Shown: positions 48,344 through 60,750, counted from the stretch's first letter. The stretch: DNA of 64,000 bases from Trichinella spiralis (GCA_000181795.3 CM012954.1:2116060-2180059); one strand, 5' to 3'. Program-made: numbers and translations. Notes: a model not told the origin generated them from the letters alone.

Positions 48344-50118
48344 AGTAGTTTGTAGTCTGTTGTTTGCTTGGTAAGTTCTTCTTTTTTTAAAACTGTTCGC
48401 ATGTTTCTCTGCTTTGCAAAGCAAAATCGGTTCGAGTTGTAAATTTCATTAGGCAAATTAGCACAGCAAAAAGCTTTTGTCTTTTCTCTGATCAATTACT
48501 TTGGAAAACGCGGTTATTTTTCCACATGCTTGCCTCGCCTGTTTGTTGTATAGCTTCTTCGATTTTTTTTCTTCAATAGAGGTGATAACTTCAGTTTATC
48601 GGCATAATTTGGTGTCATTTTCGGCGAAGTAAAAACATATTCGATGCACTGAAAACAACACTGCTATACAAGCCGCATTGACTATGAATTGTTTTCTGAC
48701 GTCACAACTTCCAAGTCGATGGAAGGAAGTGGTTGCTTGCATGTTGTCGTTTCTGTTTTGTTGATTACGATTCATCCGTCACCTGAACTTCTTTTAAATA
48801 CTGTAACGTGTCTGCTTTCGGCGTTCAACGGCTAGCGGATAGATGAACTGCGATTGGAATCGAGAATTTCAAATAGCGGCTGATTATGCATCATTGACAT
48901 TCATTTTTCTTACCGCTCTCATTTAGACATATACATATGCATATGTTAACGTTCTTGGAGAGCTAAAGTTTGGTTCTGTAAGAAAAATTGCTTCACTGGT
49001 CATCTTTTCCACTAAAGTGCACGAATAAAATTCACTTAAACGTTGAGCATGCTTTCACATTCAACATTCAATGTTATTATCTTGCATACTTGATTTTTCC
49101 TGCATTTTTCTTTATATTCTTATTAATTTAGAGTTCAGTTTTGAAATTTCCGTGCAAAATTATGAAATTTTATTTATGCAAATTTTGATCGTAACAAGCG
49201 AAGAAGTGTTGCTTTTGTGAATTTCTAATGTCATTTGAAGAAGCATTAAAATCAATCATCGTTCATTCATTTTGAAAATTTGCAGCGAGGTTTCTGTACT
49301 CATCTTGAAATTAATCACCGCTAAATGCAGCGCAGCATTGAAGATAAAAATTTCCATTTGCACATGTAAAGAATGTCAACAGTAATTACGAGTGGAGACG
49401 ACAATTTTCAAACATGTTAGATTTGAGAGTGTCAGCTTAGTTAGTGCTGCGTGTCGGCAAAGCCGGCTGCGCGTGAAATTGACGTTTCGCTCGTTCATAT
49501 CTCATGTCAGCTTAATGCAAGCTTCTGACCTTGTCGCGAACACAATTTTGAAAGTAATTAGTTGTCTTGGCTTGTCGAGATGAGGAAAAAATTGATTTGC
49601 TGTACGTCTGAATGCTGTTTTTCAAATAATCTACAGTATTTCCTTGTTAATAATGCAAATCGGATTTACAAGTTCGATTGTATAGGCTGTCTGGTAGAGA
49701 TACGATGTTTTCTTCATTTATCATTATAAATGACTGGGTTGCATTGTTGTATCAGTTCATTTTGAAAAATCAAAAAGTTGGAGTTATTTTTGTAGACATT
49801 TATTATATTGCAGTTTATATTTCTTTCGCAGATACAGTATGCTAGTGTTTTGATTTAGCAGCGTCGAATTTGGCTTTTGACTTTGACGACAACATATCTG
49901 CTCAGGTTTGCTGGCGCGCGTTTTACACGCTTTTCATTGTTGTTTCAATGCGTTGAGTAAACTGGCAGTTCGATTCGCTTCTGCATGTGGTTATTTTTGA
50001 AATTTAAATTCATTTTAAGCTGACTTTGTTTTTTTTTCTGATTTTGTTTTTCTTTTCAGCATTTCTAACCACTTTTAGTTGCTCGCACCGTTGAAGCAGC
50101 CAGCGAATTTTAGCCGTA
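48344..50118. other. intergenic, ASNSD1 to calcineurin B
   Basis: No exon supported. It contains the 3'UTR of ASNSD1 and the promoter and 5'UTR of calcineurin B. Short open frames have no splice or family support. Confidence 0.5.
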
Positions 50119-53100
50119 ATGGTGAGCAACCTGTTTTACATTTAGTTTATTGTGCCAGTTGATTATTTGAATTCATGTTTTCAGGGAAATGAAATTTCGC
50201 TGCCCGTTGAAATGTGCTCAAACTGTAAGTAGATTGATGTTTATTTTTGCATATGTATGTATGTATATAAGTGTGTAATATATTCAGTCGTTATTAGTTA
50301 AATGAGAAAACCCTTGAGTTTCGTTTGAGCATAGTAGAATTGCACTTAAAAATTAAAAAGTATAGAGAGAGAGAGAAAAAAAACAACCTCAACTGATGAT
50401 GAGTGAAATTATAAATTTGCTGAAGTGCGATACGTTACGGAGATGAAATTTGAAAATAAATAAAATGCCTGACGAAAAGCAGCCGTCGGTTGTCAAATCG
50501 GTTAGGCATTCGTTGATTGCTTTGTTGGCTCTTTCAGTTTGGCTCGTTTTCGTTTACCTTTGCAAATTAAAGCTAGCTGCTGCTAGCTAGCTAGCTAGCT
50601 AGCTTGCTTCGTCATTGTTGCCTTACGGCTAGGCGAGAATAGAAATAAGCTGAACGCGAAAATGCGATCGATATTTATCGATGATTTGTGTGTATGTGTG
50701 TGTGTGTGTGTGTGTGCTTCTTCTGAGCTATAGGCGCGGCGACCAGGTGGCTCGTATCGGTGACACGTGACTTCATCATTAGCAGATATTGTAGGAAATT
50801 AAAAACTACGCCGAAGCTGTTTTAGAAGCAGGAACGTGCGCCAGCGGCTTTTGCTTGTTTGTGGTGGCGCAAGTTTGATTTTTATCGTCTGCACATCATC
50901 ATCATCATAGTCTTCGTCGTCGTCTTCAGCCAGTTGATTTCTATCGAAAACTAACTGCTCTGAAGCTGAAATAAATAAATTTAATAAGTAAATAAATAAG
51001 TAAATAAGTGAATAAATAAAAGGCAATAAATAAAGAAACAAATAAAACATCGCCACAGAGGGAGGAATCATTTCTGTCTTGGTGTGCGTGCGCTTGTGTG
51101 CTGGTTGGTTTCTAGCAGCTAGCTTTATTTGAACTTGTGGATCCAATGCAAAACGCACAAGAAAAACTCCAAATTATCTGTAAGTTATGTTCTTTTTCTT
51201 GCTTTGTTCATTTTATTAAGCATACGCTGATTAAAAAAGATTAAATAAGTAAATTTACATATGGGTATTTTGAAATGTATCAAAATGTTAGAAATTTTTT
51301 AAACGTGTTTTTTGTTCAATTTTACAGTTTTGCGTGATTAATTCTTTTGTAAAACTGGAAAATACGGTAGCGCTTCTTTTTAAATAATCAAGTTCTAGTC
51401 TTTTCTGTTTTTCAACTTTTTAAAAATCATAATTCTTTTCGATTGTACTGTTTGTAAATTTGAAAAAAAGAGTTAAAATTGTGATTTTTTTAGTTTATAA
51501 ATTATTGTAGTTTATGAGGTTGATAATTTTGACAGTGACAGTTGAGTCGTATTTTTTACATTTGTATTAGCAGGGAATATTCAGTTTGCTTATGCAGAAT
51601 TAATTCATTGTTGAGTTGAGATTTATGTCAAATGTATATTGAGGGTGAAGCTTGTAGAAGGCGAACTAACTGCTATCTATACTGCGCAAACATAGATTGA
51701 AACTATCAGTATGAATTTTTGTTAATTAAATTTATTTTCTTATTGTTCGATGATTGTGTTTGCTTTCTTTTATTGATAATAAATGGAATTTTCCACGCAC
51801 ACAATTTCTAAGCGTTGCTAAAAATTCACGTTGGTCGAATTAATGAAAAAGAAATAAGTATCCGTAAATAATGAATATAATTATATAGCATTGCAGTGCA
51901 ATTTGATGTGTTGTTCTTCAGTCGACTTCAGTGAAAACTTTCGGTTGGTTTATTGTGGAAGGCAATTAACGCGTCGTTGTGTGCATTTATAAATTGATTT
52001 TGCAGTGAAGAGGAAAAGAAAAATTGTAGAAAATGAAATAGACACTTTTCATAAACTGAAACTCCATAGCATTTTTAAATATTAATTCTAACTGGTGAAC
52101 TAACAAGCATAACAAACTGTTACAAATAATGAAAAAGTGAAAGGAGATGATTTGTATTCAGTTATAATTTAACGCAACGTTACGTTTTACTAAATTTATT
52201 CAAAGGTAAAAAATGAATGGACGTCAGCAGAGGCATAATATTATTTTAATTGATATCAGTTTGCATGTCAAATGTTTGCAGTTGGAAAAGAACAAATGCA
52301 TACTTTTGGAACGCATCAGTGGTTTTTAGTTTTTCAGATTTTGCGTGCTTTAAACTATTTTAAAAATGTTTGAGTCAAATCTATTTTTAGCTGATATATG
52401 AATAAAAGTGTTGTATATGTAATGGTTGGAATTTCATTTATGCGGAGCGAAGAGGGATGGGCAGGTGGGGTTTGTACAATTTTTGCGATAGCCCTTTGTT
52501 GATGGTGAAAATTGATTTCCAACGTGACAGCTTTAGTTTAATTAGAATTTATTGAAATGGACCTTATTCGTATATTTATTTGATAATAACTATAAAAAAG
52601 CATTTTTCAAATGATCTTATTCAGCTAGTTGTACGCGTGTGTGTGTGTGTGTGTATGTACGTATTTATGTGTAGTGTTTTGGTCTCTTATTCGACAATTG
52701 AGAATGGTTTTGTTAAATTGCTTTTTTTGTTTTTGCTTTGCTTTTGCTTACTGACAGGCGACGGCATGGGATTTACAAGGGCTGAATGGTGTGCACTTGA
52801 GCAAATGTGATATCGATGAAGCGAAAGCTTGGTCGTAGATCGATTTGATAATTATATAGTTATTTTATTCTCAACTGTTTTCGTTTTTTGCATTCTTTTT
52901 GAATATCTTCCTGTTTTGTACGTGATGTATTGTTCTGACTTTTTCTAACGTTTCACATTTTTAATATGGGAAATTTGAGATACGGTCAGCTTGCTGCCAC
53001 TGTGTATTTTACGGGCATGTGAAGAAGGAGCAGCAGCTCTAGCTCAGAGTCGGTGTGTGTAGAGACGTATTATACTTCAGCAAAAGTATATCGATTGGAC

Positions 53101-55572
53101 AAAAAATCAATTATGTCGTCAAGCAAACTAATTTTCCATGTTCATTATTATTATTATTATTATGCAATATTGGATAGCGGTTTTTGTTACCTTCAGTTGA
53201 AGTTCTTTTACTTGAACGAAAATGAATCATCCAAGTACAGAAATATTTTCAAAGGCTGGACGGTTGGTTGATTTTAATTTCACCACCAGATCCGTATACG
53301 TACATAGTAGATAGAGAGTTAGCTGAAGCTTTGTCCAGTTTTACATGTTGTTGTTGCTGATGTGTTGGTGCTGTGGTTTGTTGTCGTTGTTATTGTCAAG
53401 CTTCTGTTTGTAAAGCCCAAAATACAATCTTGTTTTTCCACAATTAACTGAATAACTTGTCAGCTGTCATTTTGTTGAGTTTCATGTTTTGCAGACCGGG
53501 TTCTTGTTTCGTTTTATTATTAGTATTATTATTAATTTTGTTTTAAGTTTAAGTTTAAATGCTGCATTTGCTTTCATTTCATGCGTGAATAAATTCTTCA
53601 TCCTTGCGCCGAGTTGTTTCTCCTTTTTCCAGTACTTTAAAGCCTAGCAGAACTTGTAAAATAATTATAATAATAAAGTGCAAATTTTGCCCATAAAAAA
53701 TATTTTACTGAACACGCAATGACTGACAATGACAACGTTGCAACGGGTAAAGCGACGACAGTGTTCTTTTTACTTAGTTGTTTTTATCCTTTTTTGAAAT
53801 TTCCAATCTTTCATATTCTGAAATGAATGATATGATAATTTTGAATTTTTTTTCAGTCGACACAGAAGAGATTCGACGCTTGGCCAGGCGTTTCAAAAAG
53901 CTCGACTTGGACGGTAGTGGCGCGCTGAGCGTTGAAGAATTCATGTCGCTACCCGAGTTGCAGCAGAATCCGCTTGTTCAGCGGGTGATTGATATTTTCG
54001 ACACCGATGGAAATGGAGAAGTGGATTTCAAAGGTAATTGCGAATATATTTTCATATTTTATTTTCAAATTTTGTTATTTGTTCAATTTGTTGCAGAATT
54101 CATCCAGGGAATATCGCAGTTCAGCGTCAAAGGGGCTAAGCAGACCAAATTGAAATGTAAGTTCTATATGTTGGTATTTATAAATTTTTAAAAAAATTGC
54201 ATGATCCCAAACCGCATTATTTATTTCATTTCATATTTACGTGTAATATGTTTCCTGTTGTTTTTTTCAACTCATCAATGCATTGTTCACTGTTTGATTG
54301 AGGGTGATAAACTAGCGGTTTTCATTTCCAGGGTGAACGGTCAGTGTTGTCGTTGTTGTGCTTTGTCTAGTAGAATTTTCTAAATTCACTAACATACAAC
54401 GCTTATGATAATAGCAACACGCACTTTAATTGTAATTGTAGTGTTTAATTTCACTTGAAAATAAAAGAATTCCTTGTTAGTTGTAGACAAGTTATTGTTA
54501 ATGAAATTTGTACTTTCAGTTGTTTTTTTGCAATTCAATAAATTTAATCAGTGTAAAAATTAAATAAATAAAATGTGCAATGCATGTTCGATGTCGAGCT
54601 GAGATTGTTTGATGAAATTTGCTTTTTGTTGAAAGCGTTACTCTTGAAATGATGAAATGTCTTTCTTTTCTTATTTATTTGCCTTCAATTCTCTGCGGAA
54701 TGATCAGTGATAAAGCAGAAAATTGGTATTTTGACACACAACCGATATATTCTTTTGGTGTATCTCCCTTGGTACTGTGCAATTGTTTGAATTTATTCAA
54801 TTTCCGCTTATAATTTGTTATTGAGCTAGCTCTCTCAGATCATTCTTCTTTCAATAATAGCTGACGATCTCAGCCAAGTAGAGTTTATTGCTTTATGTTT
54901 GTATGTATATCTTCATAGCTTAATTGAATGCACGCGATTCAAATTTTAATTTATATTGATATTGTTCTCACTGCTTCAAAGAAAAAGCATTGCGATTAGT
55001 TCCTCGACTGTCTATTAATTGCCATATCAGCAAACTAACGAGGAGGCAGTCATTTTATTTATTACCTATTTATTTTTAGTTTACTGTGCTCTCTGCACGT
55101 GCCATTGTGAAAATGCCGTGCAATTTTCTTTCATTATCACAATTTATGTTTATTTTCAGTTGCATTCAAAATATACGACATGGACAGAGATGGGTTCATT
55201 TCCAACGGGGAATTGTTTGAGGTAAGTGTTTGAATATTGGGTTGGGTGTGATTGAAAAAAAAACAGCCAATTGCCTTTCTTTTTCATCTTTTGCTCTTTT
55301 TCATAGGTGCTAAAAATGATGGTTGGAAACAATTTGAAAAATACCCAGTTGCAACAGATTGTCGACAAAACGATTTTATTTCACGACAAAGATGGCGATG
55401 GGAAAATATCGTTTGAGGAATTCTGTGATGTAAGTGTGATTATTTGATTTGATTTGATTTGAATTTTAGCACCGTATAGAAATTTTTTTGACTTGTTGAA
55501 ATGTTAAAAAATTTTTATACTTAGGTTGTCAGTGGGATGGATATTCACGAAAAGATGGTGGTGAATCCTTGA
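50119..55572 (+). CDS. cnb-1: calcineurin regulatory subunit B
   Basis: Calcium-binding regulatory subunit of the protein phosphatase calcineurin (PP2B), partner of catalytic subunit A. Seven exons, 50119-50121 (just the ATG), 50185-50224, 53857-54033, 54097-54156, 55160-55221, 55307-55429 and 55525-55572, join in frame into exactly 170 residues, the length of human calcineurin B. The second residue is Gly (MGNE), the N-myristoylation site, and the start codon alone forms the first coding exon. Four EF-hand loops are visible: [12 protein letters not shown] (31-42), [12 protein letters not shown] (63-74), [12 protein letters not shown] (100-111) and [12 protein letters not shown] (141-152). 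The C-terminus ends [10 protein letters not shown]. Intron 2 is unusually long (3.6 kb) for the gene. Identity is near certain. Confidence 0.97.
50582..50603. repeat. (GCTA)n palindromic microsatellite
   Basis: Five to six tandem GCTA units. AGCTAGCT is its own reverse complement, so the array can fold on either strand. The same GCTAGC word recurs at other places in the window. Confidence 0.85.
50799..50968 (-). CDS. candidate antisense exon inside calcineurin B intron
   Basis: Minus-strand segment beginning after a good acceptor (tatttatttcag, AG at 50970-50969) and open for about 55 codons to a stop at 50799. The translation has an acidic run ([11 protein letters not shown]) followed by a basic end ([18 protein letters not shown]). 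Upstream of the acceptor is an AAAT-rich tract resembling an intron, then another open stretch (51060-51160). No family is recognised and the acidic run comes from a simple (ATC/TCG) repeat, so this may not be a gene. Confidence 0.2.
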
Positions 55573-56080
55573 ACACTGGCACATGAATCACCCCTATTTG
55601 CCTGTATATTTCTTTTATCAAAGGAAAAAAATAATACACCTGTAAAATTTATTGTCATTTTTCGTACTGTTACTATACAAGCAACAGTGCACCATCGCTT
55701 CATTTTGTCAAGCGTTTGGTGGTTCATTTGTTCATGCTTATTACTAGTCAATTTTTTCTTTTTTTCGATTGTGAGTGATTACGCTTCAGGCATCGGCCTT
55801 ATGTAAAATTTGATTGGCTATTTATTCTGAAAAAGGGCCGATGTTTTTTCCGTGTGTTGTTTGGCTCTCCTCTGCTTGCTTGCTCTTTTCAAAGATTCAT
55901 TCGTTCCTTCTGTTCAGTGATGAAAGTAATGTAACAGTTTTTATTTTTACTATTTTCTTGGCACGTTGCAGAGTTTGAGAATGGCTTCCTTTTTTTCCAC
56001 TCGGCGGTCAGGAAGCAATGGCAAAAGAATTCTTATCTGCTGCTGATAATAATAATAATTTTATTACCGAACGGTGAATT
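55573..56080. other. convergent spacer, calcineurin B and NDUFA2-like B
   Basis: About 500 bp between converging 3' ends. No gene seen. AATAAT-type runs near 56047-56060. Confidence 0.5.
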
Positions 56081-56677
56081 TTATAATTTTGACAAAACTT
56101 CAAAAGGATTTCGCGATTTCTGTTCACGCGGTAGCAAAGTGTAACCTCTCGGCACGTACGTTTTTGTGCTCCATCGTGAACCTACCCCCCAGACACCACC
56201 TTGAGACATCTCCTCAACGACGCAAAGCACTTGATCCGCTTGAAAATTGTTCAACCGCAGCTTTTTGTGTCGGCCCCATTTGAACCTAAACAATGGTTCG
56301 ATAAAATCGAAAAATTACAATTAACGTCACTGATAGTTTACCGGAGATCGAACTATAAAACGGTAATAGTAAAAAAAATAACTGTAAAATTAAATTCGAA
56401 ATCCATAAGCCGAAATGTGGATAATAATTACGAATGGATGAAAGATGTGCAACAAATAAAAGGTTTCATTTTACCTAGCCCACATCCATGGCTCGATGTC
56501 AAAGCAAGGGCCAACAAAAATTGGCACATCCGGATTATTTTCACGTATAACTGGCAAATATTTATAGATGAATTCTTTTGTGCCCCGGCTACCGTACGAT
56601 TGTGGACAATAATGAATTCGCAAATCAATAAAATGATCACAAAAACGAATCATTCCAGCCGACATACGATTCGCCAT
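56081..56677 (-). CDS. NDUFA2-family (CI-B8) protein B, C-terminally extended
   Basis: Thioredoxin-fold protein of the L51/S25/CI-B8 family, probably mitochondrial. Two exons, 56475-56677 and 56081-56285, give 135 residues. DLRIHYCPQSYGSRGTKEFI, PDVPIFVGPCFDIEP and WMWAR match NDUFA2 including both cysteines (C24, C58), and RLNNFQADQV matches the NDUFA2 C-terminal helix. NDUFA2 is normally about 99 residues; this one adds roughly 35 (GSRWSTKTYVPRGY to FEVLSKL). The intron splits the Arg codon of WAR, at the same codon and phase as in the neighbour at 57.0 kb, so the two are duplicates. The start lies three bases after an acceptor-like ttcaacag. The C-terminal extension also recalls mitoribosomal mL43 or mS25, which share the fold, so an alternative assignment remains open. 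Confidence 0.75.
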
Positions 56678-56823
56678 TTTCTGTTGAACATAAAACAAAA
56701 GGATTATGGTCAAATTCAAAAGCATCACACAAATAAATATGTGCATATATATATATATATATATTTCACTTTGTATAGTGATAGCTTAAATCGATAAAAA
56801 TAGCAAACATTTTAAAAAGTCGA

Positions 56824-56829
56824 TTTATT
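56824..56829 (-). terminator. AATAAA poly(A) signal of NDUFA2 A
   Basis: AATAAA on the minus strand about 24 bases after the NDUFA2 A stop (56853) and about 150 bases before the next start codon (56677). Its position in a 175-bp intercistronic gap fits operon processing. Confidence 0.5.
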
Positions 56830-56852
56830 TTTACAAAATACAATTCATTCTG

Positions 56853-57196
56853 TCAAGTCACACTGTACGAAATCATAGAATTCAGCCTTTTCAAAATTTC
56901 ACTGGCTGGCAAATTTGAGACATTCAAGTCCACTTCACGACCTCGGTCAAATCTGAAATTCAATTTTCAACTGTATATAAACGCTGTTTGTTCACGTTTC
57001 ACAAATACCTAGCCCAAATTTTTGGAACTACGCCGCTGCATTCACGTATTAAAATTGGCAACTTTGGATTTTCTGTCTTCACCGGAACATAATATTCGTT
57101 TATAAAATTTCGCAAACCACTGCTTGCTTCAGAAGTCTGGCACAGATGTAGTCGCAGTTCTTTCAAAGCGACTGGAAAACGAGTAATTTTTGCCAT
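56853..57196 (-). CDS. NDUFA2: NADH dehydrogenase 1 alpha subcomplex subunit 2 (A)
   Basis: Accessory subunit of mitochondrial respiratory complex I (B8 subunit), thioredoxin-like fold. Two exons, 57009-57196 and 56853-56952, give 95 residues, close to the usual 99. [39 protein letters not shown] and the two conserved cysteines (C19, C53) identify the family. The C-terminal part ([19 protein letters not shown]) is more diverged than in the neighbour B, while the N-terminal part is more canonical. The intron splits the Arg codon of WAR. It lies 175 bp upstream of the related gene B on the same strand. Confidence 0.9.
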
Positions 57197-57984
57197 TTCA
57201 CTTTCAAAAGGTAAATATTTATAGCATACAGTAAGAAAAGTTTATCAATATACTGTAATGCATGTTAAGATGTTTTTTACACTTTGAAAGTTTGTTTTTT
57301 CTGTTAATTTCATTAGAATTATATTCGAAAATAATTTATAAGCATAGTTTACAATTATTAATTTTTAATTAGGAACTTAATTAAACATCTTATCTTTTCT
57401 TGATTTGGTGAAGAAGGTATGTGAAGTCAAAATTAAAATGTAATTTAAAATACTTTTGTGACATTTTAATTAGGTTAATATATTTTAAACAATAATATTT
57501 ACAAAATATAATTATTTAATAAATTAAATATAAAGTTTATATTAAAAATTCAATATTCATTCACTCATTTATTTATACTTATTCGTCTGTTTATCATATA
57601 AATCAAAATATTTTTTCATTAGATGCGCACGGTTATTAATAATTTATTTAAAATTTTTTTTTCAAATACTCATATTTAAATGAGATTTTTAATAAAATAT
57701 TACTTGATGTTTATGAAATCGTAATACAGGTGGAATCATAATGATGTACACTTGAAGGTCAATAACGATACTGTACTTACAGTTCTGAACCCGTTATGCG
57801 TTTCTAGTAAATGAATTCTGTCGCATAGGTGTACGTGATAATTAGTTGCAACTGGACAGCATCTGATTGATTGATTGTTACATTTCCAATCTGAAATTGA
57901 AACGCTTATCACCAAAGATTATACAGTCGGTTGGTATTTTAACGGCTGTTGGTGTTTTGTTCGACTTACGGCTACAGTTTCAGC
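57197..57984. other. divergent promoter region, NDUFA2 A and REPS1
   Basis: About 790 bp between two start codons on opposite strands, very AT-rich in 57250-57700. A bidirectional promoter is possible. No gene seen. Confidence 0.5.
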
Positions 57985-60750
57985 ATGGCACAAATAGTGT
58001 CCGTCGGGCCTCCGCAGAAGCCGTCGTCTTCGATTCCTGCGTGGTCAACGTCGAGCGGTGAACGTTCGTCCAGGGCTGTTATTCAGCCGGTTGTTTTTGT
58101 TGATCATCCTTCAATGAACGTACGCATGGATGTGGAGAAAGTGAACGTTCAGCCAGCTGCGTCCGTTGCCGTGCCTTCTCGCTCCAAGTCTCCGGTCTCG
58201 TCGAGCTTACATTCGAGCAGCTTACGCTCACCGCATTCCGATTCCAAGTGGACATCATTTGACGAATCCGAAGAAGAGACCTCTTCGATTGAGTAAGCAG
58301 CAGGCTGTTTTTTTTCTTCTCATTTCAGTTCATTGATTTTTTTTCGTTATTTATTTGATTTTATTTTTCATTTCTAACTATCATCTGTATGTTTGCTTAG
58401 GAATTGTTTGTTGAACAACAGACGTAAATGTACGCTTTTTTTACTCTTTTCAAATTAGTGTTATTTATTTAGTTTAATTTTTATTTTTTGTTTTGTTTTG
58501 CTTAAAATTGTATGACAGAGTTGCAACAGTTGATCAATCAGTTAGAGAATATTTTATATTCAGACATCTGTCGGTGAGTGAGCAACAAGGGTTGCTGCAA
58601 TTGCCTGAGGATGGTACATCAGAAGGCGACGACTCGGTGGAGGAAAGTTTTATTATCACACCGTCGTTGCGTGATTATTATACAGTTTGCTTCAATCAAC
58701 TGCTAGAGAAAACGCAGCGATGCAACACTGGAGCGTTGCGTGGTCAGGATGCTGGCGTTTTTGAATTTTTTCTCAAATCTAAACTGACCCGCTCAGAACT
58801 TGGTCGTATCTGGAAATTAGCTGACGTCAACGAGGATGGCTATTTAAATTTGGATGAATTCTGCGTGGCCATGCATTTGGTCGTTAGAAGAGTAAAAGTA
58901 TGGTTGTTTTTTTTTCATTGAAATTTTATTTATTTTTCCCAGAGTTTGTTTCGAGAGTTGTACTTTAACTGGTCAGTAGTATGAAATTTGCATAGAGGTT
59001 ATTGGATTTTTGTTGTTCAGAACGACCTAAAAAAACAAATTCCCTAACATCTATTGTATTTTATTGTCACGGCTTGTTTGAATTGCAGTATATGATCGAT
59101 GTAAGCAAACACTTGAAGTCTTCAGCAGCATGCTTTTTGTTATTGGCTTGTTCAGTGAGGTGTTTTTTGACAGCAACCACTTTGTGGTAGTGTTCAATTT
59201 CTTTAGTTGGTTTACTGTATTTGAAGCACAGGTACAAATGAGAGGAATTTTTGAATTAAGCAGCCGAAAGATTTTGATATTAAAATGATCTAAGATCTGC
59301 TTTTCAACAGTTATGTGAACACTGTCATTAGTGGAAATGGAAGATGTTTGGGAAAGATTAGGTTTTTTTCAATAATGATGATGAGATTTATAAAGCACGT
59401 TGTTTGAGTGTTTCTTTTTTATATGCACAGTTTTCCGTTGACTTTGAAATGCATGACATGAAGCCTCTTGACGAGTGAGAAGAAGAGAAAATGTGGTTAT
59501 ATTTTGAATGTTGATTGAATGAAATAATTTTGAGTTCAATAAACGAGAAATATAGCAGTCGTTCTACATATTTATTATACGAAGAGTTCCAAAGTTACAT
59601 ATCAGATTGAGAAATAATGCTTTGTCGGAGAATTATCAGTTAATATTTGTTGCAGGGAAACTTCCCTATTCCAGAAAGTTTGCCTCCTTTGTTGGCACTA
59701 ATACCAACCCCACCTCGTAATGCTACTCCAGTTGATGAAGCGATCGACAAACGATGGGCAAAATTTGGTGAACGGGCAGTTGGCTTTGATGAACCATCGA
59801 TACATAGGGTGACCGATGGTCCGGATTCACCGTTTTTAAAAGATTTCACCAACGCATTAATGCTGTCAAATGAACAAGGTTCACGACTTGCTTATCCGGT
59901 TGCATGCCGGGTTTCACCGGACGTAGGTGATCATGGAACGGGAAAATCGTTGCCAAATGCTTGTAGCAAAAAGCCTCATCTTTATCATTATCAACAGCAA
60001 CAGCATTCCGTTAACACTAGTCGAACAGTTGTGATGAGTCCTCAAGCTCCGAAAGGTCCACCTCCAAAACCGCCACCGAGACCGGTTGGCAATAGGCATG
60101 TTCGTTCGGCGTCATTAGATTTGACCAAAAGTAGCAGAGCACCGCCGACCGCGCCAGCGCCGCAGCTACCTCGCGCTTGTTTGCAACGGGACAGCTGCGC
60201 GCAGACCGATCTCAGCGTTGTTATGCCTTCGCAACATCATTCCACGGTATCAGTTTCATCATCAACATATGCTTCTTCTTCTTCTTCTTCAGCGACGACC
60301 ACAGTGACAACTACTGCAACCACGACGACGAAACTTCAGCAACAATCATTGCCTCAACGTGCATCCGCATCCCCAAGCACACGCCACGTTATTGGCTTAC
60401 GGCAACAACCGCTGGCCCCTCCTCCGCCAATTACCGCAGCTTCTACAGCTGCTTTGTGTACCACTATACCGATCGCTGCTGCTGCTACTACCACAACAGC
60501 AACAACAACTATTACTACTACTACTACTACCACCACTGCTGCTGCTGTTGTTACTGCTACCCCATTTCATGGGGGCGATGCGAATGCTTATTCTGGTTCA
60601 TCTACTGAACCAACAGATTGGAAATTCCGTTGTGAACAAATCAGTCAAATGAATGCCACTTTGGAACACGAATTGAAACAGCTGACCGAATATCGAATTG
60701 GCCTAGAGCTGAAGTTGAATCGTATGAAGAAAGCTTTGCGTGAAAAATGA
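57985..60750 (+). CDS. reps-1: REPS1-like EH-domain endocytic adaptor
   Basis: Homologue of RalBP1-associated Eps-domain protein (REPS1/2), an adaptor linking Ral signalling and endocytosis by binding NPF motifs. Three exons, 57985-58292, 58519-58897 and 59656-60750, give 593 residues. The N-terminus is Ser/Pro-rich. The EH domain (about 145-227) starts SLRDYYTVCFNQLL, has LGRIWKLADV with the EF-hand loop DVNEDGYLNLDEF and ends AMHLVVRRVK, continuing GNFPIPESLPP as in REPS1. Further on are PPPKPPPRP (SH3-ligand type) and long Thr/Ser/Ala homopolymer runs. A coiled-coil (about 555-593, QISQMNATLEHELKQL...) ends the protein; in REPS this region binds RalBP1. Only one EH domain is visible. The ATG directly follows an acceptor motif (tttcag|C). 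A 29-bp exon-like piece at 58401-58429 would break the frame if included. Confidence 0.88.
58898..59655 (+). other. REPS1 intron 2
   Basis: 758-bp intron with donor GTATGG and acceptor ttgttgcag. No nested feature recognised. Confidence 0.7.
60265..60555. repeat. trinucleotide-rich coding tract in REPS1
   Basis: Clusters of TCT, ACN, GCT and ACT codons encode Ser, Thr and Ala homopolymers. Long open frames in the other phases and on the other strand here are products of this low complexity. Confidence 0.8.

Larger units (their letters stand above)
50225..53856 (+). other. calcineurin B intron 2, 3.6 kb
   Basis: Contains (GCTA)n at 50582-50603, (TG)n at 50691-50716, an (AAAT)n-type tract at 50966-51050, (GT)n at 52635-52654 and (TTA)n at 53147-53163. 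A minus-strand candidate exon inside it is listed separately. A plus-strand frame at 52580-52810 has no splice support. Confidence 0.65.

Noticed and set aside
60177-60652. Alternative frames (Tyr-, Leu- or Val-rich) within REPS1 exon 3
   Set aside because: Shadows of the trinucleotide-rich coding tract; the main frame continues to a coiled-coil and a sensible stop.
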